DNA of 64,000 nt, from the NCBI GenBank assembly GCA_023101725.1, contig JALJCO010012607.1:62001-126000 (forward strand), read 5' to 3'. The translations under genes and the position numbers were made by a program. The DNA comes from Atherinomorus stipes. Lineage: Eukaryota; Chordata; Actinopteri; Atheriniformes; Atherinidae. This document shows positions 1 to 11,862 of the stretch, in pieces; positions within the stretch are counted from its first letter, which is position 1; each line of letters begins with the position of its first letter. Under the pieces are notes generated by a model that did no database searches, was not told the DNA's origin, and saw only the letters and a list, made by a program, of their open reading frames with translations.

Positions 1-908
1 TAAATTTGGCTGCTGACCTTTTTGAGGAAATGGTTGCTCTGTCAGTAATCACTAAACTTTCCAGAGAAACTAAGATCCTTGCAACCATGCAGTGTTTGTA
101 CTTTAAATGTGAGGAAAAAATTATTTTTCTGCCACTAAAAGACAATACCTACACAATTAAAAGATCCATCTGAATGTACTGACAGGACGCATGTATTAAG
201 ATATCCTTGCACAGCACAATATCTTCTTTGATATTATATTTTATCCATATGCCAGCTATATATTTAAAATTTCAAGTTGTGCATGCTACAATACACTTTT
301 TTTCCTTCCCCTACAGCTTGTTGCATTATAAAACAGCAACATTACACTTTCTCCCAGGAGACTCCTTACAGAGAGCAGGTATAACTTCCCACTAAAGTAC
401 TCCTGCTTTTAGACTTATAATTCAGCACTTTCTGCCATACACAGGGAATCTGAGATGCTTGATAAATTCAGGCTTGAATGCAACTCTCCCTGGTGACGCC
501 TCTAGCAGCATTTTGTGTTAAAGTTCAACATTAAATATATTCTGTCTGATCATTGCCTCAGTCTGAGCTGATGGTCTCTACTGTATGTCATTGATACACC
601 AGACTGTCCACTCCTACATGTCAAGCAGAATCTCAGACAAAGCAGACTGGCACTGTATTGTCTAACTAAGCGGCATCCTTATTGTGATCCCCTTGCTGTT
701 GTTCCACTAATGCTTTGCCATTCGCCATGAGGGTCTCGCATGTATTGTTCTCACAAAGTTAATGCGTGTTCTTTGGTGTTTTGTTTTCACAGATTTGGCC
801 TCCTAACGCTGTCATTTCTCTCCTCCTAATCTCCAAAACATGACTGGTATCTGATCCTCAACAAAAGCTACTCAGCCAGACTTACTCAGGGTTTGCTTTG
901 GTTGGTCA
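1..908. other. Unassigned AT-rich noncoding DNA
   Basis: I see no convincing coding frame, RNA gene or repeat termini in this stretch. Open frames are short and lack recognisable protein motifs. It reads as ordinary AT-rich vertebrate noncoding DNA up to the target duplication of the first SINE. Confidence 0.5.
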
Positions 909-921
909 ACAACTGACAACT

Positions 922-1306
922 CAGTCAGTCATTTTCTGTACTGCTTATCCAGTTGCTGGGGTTGCTGGAGCCTATCCCAGCTATTATCAGGTGAGAGGCA
1001 GGGTACACCCTGGACAGGTTGCCAGTCTGTCGCAGGGCCAACACAGAGAGACAGACAACCATTCACGCTCACATTCATTCCTAGGGACAATTTAGAGTGA
1101 TCAATTAACCTAACATGCATGTCTTTGGATGGTGGGAGGAAGCCTGAATACCCAGAGAGAACCCACGCATACACGGGAGAACATGCAAACTCCACACAGG
1201 AAGGCCACTGTTGGAATTGTTTGAACCCCCTCACCAGCCGGGAATCGAACTAGTGACCTTCTCACTGTGAGGCTGCAGTGCAAACCACCGCGCCACCGTG
1301 CAGCCC
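922..1306 (-). mobile_element. tRNA-derived SINE, copy A, with 13-bp target duplication
   Basis: The 13-base direct repeat acaactgacaact lies at 909-921 and 1307-1319 and exactly brackets this 385-bp segment, as expected for target-primed retroposition. Read on the minus strand, the element begins near 1306 with a tRNA-like head: a box A-like stretch (gtggcgcggtggttt) and a box B-like gttcgattcc. The body is a repeat shared with 27785-28171, and the tail at 922-935 is a short ACTG-type repeat. The body closely matches a repeat familiar from many teleost genomes. The family name is not assigned. The minus-strand open frames over it are incidental. Confidence 0.85.
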
Positions 1307-1319
1307 ACAACTGACAACT

Positions 1320-1742
1320 GAACTTTTTTTTTTTTTTACGGTGTAGACATTTCCCCCCTGAAAATAAACGTTTGACTTGAGCAAGTGGAAATCCGTCTCA
1401 AACCCCGCCTTTGGGCCTCTACTCGCGTGCCGTGGCGCGTTTGAATGCAACTCTCTCTCCCCCTGCCTGTAATTTGCTCTTTAGCTTTGTTTTGTTGTGT
1501 TCCGGACGTTTCTGGGTGGAGATTTCTGTTTATTTCACCAGCCAATGACAGAACTAAGGACATGACGCCGTGTGGGTGGGAATAAGCTCATGATTGGAAC
1601 AGACGCCAGTCATTCGAACTCTCAAAGGACAAAGAAAGAAAGAAACAAAGAACGGCAGATGTAGCAAAAAAAGGTAAGAGCTGTAGATAATGCAAGTTGG
1701 AAAACCAGGGCTAGTTTGGCTTTTACCCGCTTCTGAGCTCTG
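1320..1742 (+). mobile_element. Truncated copy of the TTAA-type element found at 15710-16274 (opposite orientation)
   Basis: From about 1350 to 1742 this matches the reverse complement of about 15820-16250. Shared blocks include cccctgaaaataaac near 1357, the gcgtgccgtggcgcgtttga region near 1430, and gttggaaaaccagggct near 1695. It lacks the outer end present at 15710-15820 and its other end is degenerate, so it is an incomplete copy. Its AAAG run (gacaaagaaagaaagaaac) is short, whereas the other copy has an expanded TTTC microsatellite at the same place. Confidence 0.7.
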
Positions 1743-2530
1743 TAATGTTTGTAATGCAACAATGCAACGGTGCTTAAATTTGTACTTTGATGACTGATGT
1801 GAACCTTAATTGGAAATATACAATATACAAAGTAAGTAAGTAAGTCAAATTATTTAATTTGACTTAACTGTATAATAATAAGATAACTGATCAATTAAAT
1901 TAAACTAAGATACAAGTCACTCCATTCTGGAAGATTCATCAAAAGGTTCATGGGGGGAGGGGGGTGAAGATGTCAGGATTGGGTATAAGAGAAACATCCA
2001 TTAAATAGTTAGTGTTTCCAAATCAAAGACAGTTCATGTCAGACTCCATCAGGGAATGAATGATCAATTCGTTCCTAAATGTCTCCATCTACAGCCACCT
2101 GTAATGTTTGTAATGCTTTATGCATTGAGTTGTTTTGTACATTAAAATGTGCTAAACCAACAAACTTGCCTTCTCTTCTCTACAGAACATGTGTCAACCA
2201 GATGTATATTTCTTTTAATATTTTATATCTACATCCACTTAAGATACAGTGACCAGGATTGAAGTTTAAGTTTGTGAAGAATTTAGTACATGTGTGTTTG
2301 GTGAGGGGGATGTGTAAATGCAAGTTTGATTGCTGGATTGTGCGTGAAAGACACTATAAAGGGGTGTATGTAAATTGTTATACTATTATATACGTACTTT
2401 CATGTGAAGCCCCCCCTTACGCATAAGTCACTTTTATTATTTAAAGCACCCATATGTTGCTTTTAGCACAGAAAACTATTGATGCATAAAATTGGTTTGA
2501 TTGAAAAAATTCAGTGAGTCTGGGAAAGTC
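1743..2530. other. Unassigned noncoding DNA
   Basis: No coding frame, repeat termini or RNA gene is recognised. Short runs of aagtaagtaagtaagt near 1830 and a G-rich patch near 1955 are the only local features. Confidence 0.45.
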
Positions 2531-2533
2531 TTA

Positions 2534-3171
2534 AGGCGGGGCCAATTTTTGGCCATCTGATGTCGTCATGAAGTCTTTTGAAGTCTTGAGTGTGAGTCAT
2601 GTTGGTGCGTTCTGTGTTGTTGGCCGTCTGCAGCCGTTGTCCATTCTATCTGTGTTCTTTTCAGTCAATTGAACATGTGTAATCGGCGTTGGCCAGTCGT
2701 TCAGTCAATCAGATCAGAGAAGGGCTCGTCCTTGCTGGTGAATCAGCAAATGAGAAGACCAGCCGTGAATGTAAACAAACCAGATAAAGGGCAGACATAA
2801 TGCCAACTACACATCGTTTGGGACTGTCCATACTTTCCTGCCGCTCTTGGCCAGCAGTCCTCGCTCTCTGCTAACAAAAAGAGCAGGGTGCTTTTATGTG
2901 TTTTGGTCTTGAGAAACGGTCCGTCATTTCTGGTTTTTATTTTGTGGGGCCACAATACAGACTAGTGCCACCTGCTGATGTGGTTACATTATATTTTGTG
3001 CACATGCAGAAGGTACACCCAAGTCTGGAGTTGGTTCGGTGTGTTCTTGGGGACTATTCTTACCGTGTCGGCAAGACTGAGGCCAATTGATCAGCCCGAC
3101 ACCAGACGGTCGACAGTCTGTCCAGTGTGTCTCCGCCTTCAGAGTGTCAAAGCCAAAAATTAAAACCCCAT
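2534..3171. mobile_element. Harbinger-like MITE with TTA target duplication (candidate)
   Basis: TTA at 2531-2533 and 3172-3174 brackets a 638-bp segment with imperfect terminal inverted repeats of about 24 bp. The left end reads ggcggggccaatttttggcc; the right end is the complement of a similar string containing gccaaaaattaaaacccc. A 3-bp TWA duplication is typical of PIF/Harbinger elements. No transposase frame is visible. The short open frames here have no recognisable motifs. Confidence 0.5.
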
Positions 3172-3174
3172 TTA

Positions 3175-4579
3175 GACAAGTGCGACCTTTAAATCCTCGG
3201 GAGACAATGCATTGATTTAGAAGTACTTTCAAAATCCATTTTCACTTAACGCAATCTGCTACTTTATCCCAAAATGTAATCTGAAACTGTAGAAGAAAAA
3301 GCTGTATATGAACTTAAGTAGCACTTTTTCTGTGGTCAGATGAGTCTCAGTCCTAGCTGCTGATGGAAGTAATTGATGTTTGGGGTTTGGGAGAGGGGGG
3401 TGAAAGCCTTCTGTCTACCATCAAGGTAGCAACTGTTCCCCTGGGGATCTGTAGTTATTTCAGCAGGACAATTCCAGGCCTCATTTTGCATGACTTCTAA
3501 CAACCTGAATTGCGTGTGCTTGACTTACCTCGCTGCAGTCCATAATTGTCTCCTATTGAAAATGTATGAAGCATCATAAACAGAAGAATCAGAAATGCAC
3601 CACACTGTTGAGTTGATGAGATTTTCTTATCAGCAAATGGATGCAGATTCATTGGAAAAACTGAAACATCTTATAAATCATTTAAAAGTGTAATGAAAAA
3701 TGAAGATTGTATCATAAGGATGTATCGTAATGGCAAGCGCGACTCTATCACAACTTCTTAAGTTTTCATTTAAAGAGTCTTTAACTAAACAAAGGTTTGA
3801 ACAAAGTAACAAACAACAGATTCAAGTTTTCAATCTGTGCGTGTTCTGGGCAACAACACATCGTGTTGTATAAGAAATATTCTTGACTTTGTTTTCCACT
3901 AAAGGTTACTATCTTTGGTAGTTCAGAACAAAGAAACAAGATAAACCTTTTTTCACAAACATACCATGAGATAAACTAGCTTTAGTCACCCTTTTTTCCT
4001 CCTCACATATATAAGTGATAATGATATGTCACAAAAGTGGCAAGCATAAAAAAGCAACAGTGAGGATGGATGATGATAGCCTTGAATTATGAGGTAGTGC
4101 GGAGTGAATGGAGCGTAGGAGGATGCCGCCTGTGTGTCCATGGTAAACACTCCGGCTGCTCGTGGCAGAATAAGGAAGCAGATGGGTCAGAGGGAGAAAC
4201 ATATCAGTGTGCGGAGTGACATCCGGAGATCATTACATCCAATCAGAGCAGCACAGGAAGTGCGGGCCGATTGAGATTGATAGCACCAGACTGCTGCTTT
4301 ACAGCTTTGAATAAATGAGGAAGAAAAGAGGACAAGAGAACAACAAAACCACAGTGTCTTCTCCATTTCTCACCCACAGAGCTCTGGTTTCATTGTGCTT
4401 GTGCTTGTTTGTGCTCGTCTCCGAGCGAGCTTGTGTGCATCCACAGTACAGCTTTCATGTGCTGAAGAAAGAAGAAGGAAGGAAAGTGAAACAAAGACTT
4501 CTCAACTGCTTTCTGTTTTCTGTGTTGTTAGTTTAGGTTGCAACAATACAGACTGGGAAAGCCGCAATGCAACACAGAG
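3175..4579. other. Unassigned noncoding DNA
   Basis: No gene or repeat boundary is recognised. Frames near 4315-4650 are short, overlap one another in different phases and show no known domain, so they are left out. Confidence 0.45.
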
Positions 4580-4588
4580 ACAGATCAC

Positions 4589-6174
4589 TCTTAAGCCAGG
4601 ATCAAACTACACGACTTTTTCCGTCGTTCATGATGGTCATATGTCACATTAACAGAAATTGTGTCATAAAATCGTACGGTGTCGTGTTACTTGCGAGTGG
4701 TCACACTACAAGGATTGCACCAGACAGACAACCGTCTGATCGTCGCGGGGTGTCGCAAAAGACAACACGAAACGGGAGGCGGGACAAGCAGCTGTCAATC
4801 AGTCACTTGGTTTGGAGTCTCTGAATTGACTGTTTGGATCACTCATGAAGTGGAAAGTGGACGGAGACATCAGTCCCCTCCATTATTGTGACCAACATGA
4901 ACTATTTGTGTGTATTCTGCCTGTTCCAGTTGTTCTGTCGAGCGGGTTTTCATTTGTAACTAAACAGGATTAAATCCACGATGCGCACAGAAAGACTCGC
5001 TGCTCATCTTTGAAAAAGAGCTTTGAAAGAGAGAAACTGGGCTCTGATCAGCGCCGTTGCTTCCACCAGGTGCATCACGCACCGCGCGCAGGACGCCCGG
5101 TGCCAAGCGAAGCCAAAACCATCAGGCTGACCACAGTCTGCTGGCCACGAGAGCAAAGTCCAGCCGACCCAGTGACGCTACTTTTAAAAAACTGCCGTAA
5201 AGTGAAATAAAGTGTGTTGTTCTGTACGAACGCATACGGGTGCGTCCTCACGTCATTCACTGAACTCCATCAGTTCAGAGCGCACGCTGGAAACCATGGC
5301 AACCACATGAAACCACACACGCATGATAAACTGAGAGCTGCGCAGCAGCAGCATCGCTGTGTCGATATTCTGCACCCAGTAGGTGTTCAGACGGTTAATT
5401 AGCTTTGATGATCACTCGTAATGTGGCTGGTTACGGCTGAGTGCACGAGCGCGCATGGGTGTCATATTTGCTCATCTCATTGAGCGCGATGTCTGTTATG
5501 TTGCGGTGTTTTTATTTAAACAAAGTGATTTTTCTGTGACTTTGTCACTGATTTATCTGAGAGCATCACATTCGTGCACGTTTGGACCTGCTGTAAACTC
5601 CTGTTGACTTTAACTATTACTGATAGAACACACACACATTGTGTGGTTATGTTTCGAGTTAATAAAGTAATGTTTTATTCAAGAGAGATACACTCTTTTG
5701 AATGTTCGTGGAGGTTTAACACTGTTGAAAATAACTTTGGCACACTCAGTCTTGCTTTTCTTTTCTTTTTTTTCTGGAGTAAACTGATGCCACAGCTCCA
5801 TAAATCGCTCCACCGGAGCGGGACTGCGTCTCTCCTCCTTTCCTCCACTGTTATTTGTGTACCTGAGCGTCTCTCTGGTAGAGGCGAAAGGCGCACTGTC
5901 CTCCTATTGGTCAATATGAAGGGACATGTCGTGGGACGTGTCACACTACACGGACAAAACCAAAAAATTCTGACATGCCAGTCTTTCTGCGTCGTGGTCG
6001 TGGAGCGTCGCAGACGCCAAATCGCCAATCGCTGATTGTGTCACATTACACGGAGCGAAGACACGACGTCCTGCGACCCGACGACGCAGAATCGTGCACG
6101 ACAGTGAGCGACTGTCTGCGACGCCTCCATCGGGCCAAAATCGGGCTAAATTCGTGTAGTTTAGACCAGGCTTT
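4589..6174. mobile_element. 1.6-kb non-autonomous TIR DNA transposon
   Basis: The ends are inverted: the left end contains aagccaggatcaaactacac and the right end is the complement of aagcctggtctaaactacac. A 9-bp imperfect direct repeat (acagatcac at 4580-4588, acagattac at 6175-6183) flanks them. Inside, a motif close to gtcacactacacgg recurs near 4644, 4700, 5939 and 6040, mostly near the ends, so the subterminal regions are repetitive. No transposase motif is seen in any frame. The 153-aa plus frame at 5574-6035 overlaps a 117-aa minus frame and resembles neither a transposase nor a host protein. The superfamily is uncertain. Confidence 0.65.
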
Positions 6175-6183
6175 ACAGATTAC

Positions 6184-7228
6184 CCTGGAGAAGTTGCATT
6201 TGTTAAGAAGAAAAATAATGAAAAGAAAATGTAAAACTATGGAGCAGAAATATTTTTTATATAATTAAAGCGGAGTGTAAAAGTAAGACTTGGGGCGCAT
6301 AGTCCGGGGGACTCAGTTCAACTGGGCTTGGAAGTCTGAAAAAATTTGCAAACTCTTTTGGTTTAGTTTGCTTACTGTGCTTTCCTCAAGCAGAACAAAG
6401 TGGCTGAACAACATTACACAATTACAATAACTGTTCAGTAGGGGTGATATTTTTTTTCCAAAACAGCCACTGACCAATAAGGACGAAGAAAATCCAGCTT
6501 AACAATTGGCCACGATTGATAATAGCTTTTTCACATCAAGTAAACAATGGAACAACATTAAATTCATGCAGTCTTGAGGTTTCTGCTTTTACTTTGGTGT
6601 TTAAAAGTCATGCAGTTTTTACAAGAATATCTCCAGTATGAGCAGAGAGCTATGATGCTATGATGCTCTGTGTCACTTCCTCTCTTTGGTTCACTGGATG
6701 GTCTGTTTGCTGTTACACTGCAGCCAAAACACACCAGGGTTCATTTGCAAGCGAAGTTAGACCCCTGATTTTCAAGCAGACCAGAGTGTGATTCTTTGGT
6801 CCCGTACCATCGTGCAAATATGTGTTCACACTTCTCTAAGTGAACCATAATATCCATCTAAGCAGACCAGGATTTTTTTTTTTTGGAATGGATTAAACAA
6901 CACCAGTGTGAATATGACATTAGCCATCATGACACCACACAGGAAGAAGCTACAAAATACTAAAAAGCATTTTAGTCAAATTGCAGTGCTATTTGTGAAA
7001 GTACCAGCAAACACCTAAACTGCCAGGCGAGCCTGCATAAATCTTACAACTTCTGTTTCATTTAACTGTAGTGGCATGTTAATATCAAATGATAGGGCCA
7101 GTGTAGGTGATGCTGGGAAAATGTGTTCTCGCATTAGAGCATATAGCATCCTGTTGCACTTTCTCTTCTGTTTACCACACAAATTTCAGCGAGATGATGC
7201 AGAAATGTGGAAACAGGTAATCACAAAC
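6184..7228. other. Noncoding DNA with a degenerate fish-type repeat near 6735-6925
   Basis: About 6735-6925 contains text typical of degraded fish TIR elements (gaccagagtgtgattctttg, then tgttcacactt, then agcagaccagg), but I cannot define ends or a duplication. The rest is unassigned. Confidence 0.35.
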
Positions 7229-7236
7229 TGAATCAC

Positions 7237-7638
7237 TAGGGGTCTAACAATGCATCAGTCTATATCAAAATCAATACAAAATCCCAAAATCAGCCAAAAA
7301 TTGATATGAAACCAACTTTAATTATGAAAATGGCTTTATTTCAAGTTCCTCTGACACAACATTTTCACAGCAGAATACATTTTTTAAGTTGTGCTGTAGA
7401 TAGATGACACACAGAGATTGTACTGCCATGTACGTCAAAGTAAGTAGGAGCTTGCAATTATGTAAAGAAACAATAACCTTGTGTTTTACTTATAACATTG
7501 TTTTATATTGTCATATATTGATCGGTGGATCCTAAATCAAATCAAAATCGTATCGTGACTGAATTTGAGATATCAGCAATCATCAAATCGCTATCCACTG
7601 TATCGATATAATATTGTAACGTGATTAAACCACCCCTA
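7237..7638. mobile_element. hAT-like MITE with 8-bp target duplication
   Basis: The element is 402 bp. The left terminus is taggggtctaacaa and the right terminus is the complement of taggggtggtttaatcac, so the first seven bases match as inverted ends. It is flanked by the 8-mers tgaatcac (7229-7236) and ctaatcac (7639-7646), which match at six of eight positions. An 8-bp duplication and TAGGGGT-type ends fit a hAT non-autonomous element. The interior is AT-rich with repeated tatcgat-like words and no coding frame. Confidence 0.65.
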
Positions 7639-7646
7639 CTAATCAC

Positions 7647-10578
7647 AAAGGAGCACTTCCATGTAAACAGCAGGGCCACACATCAGGTCTGGAGGAGGTA
7701 CGCATCAAGCCTCTGCAGATTTAACTATGCAAAGACTATAGGTGTGACGCAATCACTGACCTCACGCAGACTCTGAGCAGGTACAAGTCCAGCTTATGGG
7801 CCACCATGATTCGGGGGGATGTTGTATCTCAGGTAGAAGAGAAGCAGTTGTGGCAGATTCCTTGTGTGTCCATGTGTTGGAGTGTCCTTCAGCAACACAT
7901 GGAACCCCACACAGCCCCCTGACAGGTTCATCTGTGTGTGACTGAAGGGAATGAGCACTGAATCCTGTATATGGAGTGAAAATGTTTAACGAGAAATGCT
8001 GAGTCAGTGTCTGTGTGAATGAGTAAATGAGAAACATGGAAAGAGCTTTGTAAAACCTCAAGGTTAAAAAGTTGCAACATAAGTGTGGAAAAACCTCAAT
8101 GCCTCACACATCAGAGGACATCCTAACAAAAGTCAGTTGCTAAATAACTTCAAATAGCCACTCTGCACTCCCTGTATACTAATCTACTTACAGTAGTTAT
8201 TCATGAGCTAATGAGACCCCTACAGCTGCCATTTATAGGGTCATTGTAATTCATTCTACATAACCATAACTTTGCAGTCAGAAATGCAGCTGACGTTTGC
8301 AGATTTTAGCAAGTTTACCAAAGCTGGCAACTCTCCCCCAACAGCTTCAGACAGATTTCCGGGTGAACTATTCTATTTTTTTGATGGTTAATGCATGAGT
8401 TAACATTGCAAATTGCTTCTGTATTGTCAGGTAATAGAAATCAAAACAAGCTGGTCAGGATTCTTTTTTTTTTTTTTAAATGACATGGAAATCACAACTT
8501 CAAGTGAGAACAAGCTTACACCTTTTTTTCTCCAAATTAGACTGGTAAAACATCTTATTCAACTGAGACAGGAGAAACTTTCAGTTGAGGCCTGAAATTA
8601 TTGTTGAAAGCGTTTATTGATTAATGGATCATTTACTAAACAAAATGCAGTCAAAGTGGTCATTTTTCCTGCAGCCTTCTTTGACCTCTATAGTGACCCC
8701 ATTAGCTGTCCTCTGTGGTGCACTAGAATATAAGGTTGAGATATTCACACAAAAGCTAAGATAATCTTTTATGTAGCAAATCTGTATTACAAGGACATTT
8801 TGATTGTAAATAACAGCCTTTCTTGAGATTAATGAGAGGCTCATTTTCACTTCAGCGCTATAGATGTTTGTTGATGTAATTATGTGTGTTTACAGAGATA
8901 ATTTTCTTTAATGCCACATTCTTGCTGACAGTCAGGTTTACACGCACACCGAGTGTTCACAGGAGCCCAGCTGCTACTGTAGATTGTGAGGCTATCATAA
9001 TCGTAAAAAAGAAAAAAAAAGGAATAATAGCAGTACATTCTTTTGACGCTTTTGCAAGTGCAAGATTACATCTCTTCTAACAAAAAGTAGATACAGTCCC
9101 TTTAATATGTGACATTTATCCCTGATACAAGCAAGAAAGTCAGACTGAAGATGTGCAGGCACATGGAAGTGCTGACGTACCGGTAAGTGAACAAACTTCA
9201 AAATATTGGATCTGTTTTCATTTGAAACAGGGAGTTTTAACTAAAACTTATATCACTATAATGTTTATCCAGTGTGTTTTGGTTGATGTTCTACTCACGG
9301 TCAGTTTATGCTCATCAACAAACTTTATGTTGGGGATTTTAACACACTGTTTCCTGCAAAATATTTAGTCATTCCAATGTCACTTGTATAAGAATGCTTT
9401 GGCTGCATAAATAAATATGCAGTGAAATTTCTCATTTTCCAACATACAGTAATATCTACTCTGACATTATATTCTTTGAAGGAATGATATGAAGGACAAA
9501 GTCATATAAAAAGTACCAATTGAAAAGTAGGATGATTTTTCAATTGAATGTTACACTCCTGCACTTTACCACAAAGCTTTGACTTGAACTAAAACATAAA
9601 TAAAGGACTGTAACAGCTGCTTATAAAGAGCAAAGCAAACCCACAAGCCAGTTGTTTACAGTACATTTGAATTATTCAGGAAAGAGCATAAAGGAGAAAA
9701 CAAGCATCATAAAGAAGGTTAAACATTTATATCACTTAAAGCTAGGAAACAATGCAGCCATTGTAAACACAACGCAGTCCAAGGATTTCAGTCATGCGCT
9801 TCCTTTGATTTACAGATGCTGACAACAGTTCACTGTTGTCTGTTGATCTGTTAGAGTCTCATTGTTTCTCATACAAAAGCCTTTTCTTCCAATATATGGA
9901 TGAACCTTATTCACAAGTTGCAGACACAAATGCATCTGTGTCTGTCCCTTGCTTTATTTATTGGACCAATCCTTATAGGCTAACAGTTTGCCCTGACCAG
10001 GGGTTAAACTGGGATAAGGAACTGCAAAGCTCAGCACTAGCACTAATGCTTTGTCATCATGGGATGTTTACCTTGACATGTATATTGTCAGAATTTTGAA
10101 GTAATTGAATGCAGGCAAGGCTGCAATTTTACACAACTATTTGCAAATACCAAACCAACTTGGATCCTGCCAGTTCAAGCAACGTGTGTCTGGGATGGGA
10201 CAAAGCAGTAAGTCAGGAGTAGGCTTTACCGTCTTGTTGAATCATAGTGAGTACATTTTAAAGAGTGTAAGAACCAGTCCTCCACAACTTCCTTATTTCA
10301 TCAATAGTTTACTTTCCAGATTGACAACCAGTCACTTTTCATTAGCAACAGTTAAATTGAAAGGTAGAAGGGAAAAATAAAGTACTAGAAACTACTCAAA
10401 TACAACATAAATGATATTCTGAGGTGAAAAATAAAAGAATCCTCCTTTAACTTACGCCCAACATGTAAGGCAGATCTGGTTTCATGGAAGCAAGATAAAG
10501 AAATGAGGGGTGTCTCAAGATTTTTAGGCAAAACTGGAAACGTAGAAATAACTGAAGCAAACAAGAAGGGAACTCCCA
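7647..10578. other. Unassigned noncoding DNA
   Basis: No coding exon, RNA gene or bounded repeat could be supported. Open frames of up to 99 aa lack motifs and mostly overlap others. Poly-T (8464-8477) and A-rich (9005-9020) runs are present. Confidence 0.4.
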
Positions 10579-11250
10579 GGTGTGTCTCATGTTGCAATCT
10601 GCACACTGCGAAGGGCGGATTGGTCGGCCGCATACGTCACAGTGGCGCGCCAAAGTGGCGCGTCCCGTTTCAAAAACATCTAAGGGGGCCTCTGCATCCA
10701 CCCTCCAAACCTGCACTTCGTTTGGTCTGAAAGGATACATGCAATGTATCCTTCATGGCCTCGCCTATTCCAGAAATCATTGCACACAAGATGGGAGGCA
10801 ATAAGCAGTAGAGCTACGAGTATAATATTTGGATATATTCCTGGATTTTAAGGTTTTAAATGAAGCATTAACTGGTAAGAAACAGCAGATAGTCGTTGTG
10901 GAAAATTTAAAAATATGCAGGCAAGCTTAAAAAGAGTTTTTGCCTCAGAAAATCCATTTGTTTGACATTATTCAGGTGTTAACGTTCAGATAAAGACAGA
11001 TGAAAAGGAATAAAATGCCTGGCTCCATTGAGTTTTTACAACATACCTGAAAGAATAAGCGGAAAGAACACAGTCACTGAACGGCAGGGGAGTCTGCAGT
11101 TGCTATGCAACGGGGCTATGGGAAATTCTGGTTGGCTAGGATGTCCCTTTTCAGCCGCCTTCCATTTCAGGAGTGCTTGACTATAGCGCACTTTGTATCC
11201 TACCTAGTCTGCGCACTTCGCAGTGTGCAAACTGCAACATGAGACACAGC
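10579..11250. mobile_element. 0.67-kb TIR element, copy A (partner at 40400-40857)
   Basis: The two ends form a near-perfect inverted repeat of about 33 bp: tgtgtctcatgttgca... at 10581-10613 against its complement at 11216-11248, with about two mismatches. Much of the interior (for example ggcctcgcctattccagaa near 10760 and acacaagatgggagg near 10785) is shared with the inverted copy at 40400-40857. I could not find a convincing target duplication, so the superfamily is open. Frames on both strands here are non-coding by this interpretation. Confidence 0.65.
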
Positions 11251-11439
11251 TCACGACTCCTCTTAAACATATTGTATGTTTAAATCTGCCAAAGTTTTAT
11301 GTCCCTTTTATATGTTCACTTTTCAAGCAAGTTTATAGTGGTTTTACCAAGTGGTTTGGTCTGCTTCAGTTACTACAGTTTGAGTGCAAACCGAAGGAAA
11401 GAAAGGTGAGAAAATTTTCTTAACTCCCTGCCCAAGTCC
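11251..11439. other. Unassigned noncoding DNA
   Basis: A short stretch between the TIR element and the L2-like remnant. Nothing is recognised. Confidence 0.35.
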
Positions 11440-11700
11440 GAGTCCCCAGGCCCTTAGTGAGGACTGGATCAGCAGCATTCTGGACTAACTGCAGATGTCT
11501 GATGGACTTATATGGAGACCTGTAAGGACAGGCCTCCAGTTGTCTAGTCTGCTACGGCAGATAAATACAGAGATAATCCTTGATATGTTCATTAAATGAT
11601 AACACGCTGACACAACTGTCTTAATGTGAGGCTGAAATCCAGGTCTGAATCCAGGACTATTCTCACATTTCTGACCTGGTTTTTAGCCTTTAACTTGTAA
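11440..11700 (-). mobile_element. Degenerate L2-like LINE remnant (antisense)
   Basis: Translating the minus strand near 11455-11545 gives a string containing IRHLQLVQNAAD followed by PVLT. This resembles the C-terminal region of L2-group LINE reverse-transcriptase proteins (consensus form QLVQNAAARVLT). Frames are interrupted by stops, so this is an old remnant. The edges are approximate. Confidence 0.55.
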
Positions 11701-11836
11701 AAAGAGTAAATGTATTTTCCTCATACAGCAGTATTTTTACAGAATAGAAAATATTGTAATGTGATCAATTATGATTAATCCAAACCTTTCATGCAATTAA
11801 TCATGATTAAGAGTTTTAATCATTGCTCAGCACTAA

Positions 11837-11862
11837 ATAATAATAATAATAATAATAATAAA
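11837..11862. repeat. (AAT)n microsatellite
   Basis: About eight uninterrupted copies of AAT/ATA. Confidence 0.9.

Noticed and set aside
5574..6035. 153-aa plus-strand open frame
   Set aside because: It lies inside a TIR element, overlaps a minus frame of 117 aa, and shows no domain or repeated codon bias.
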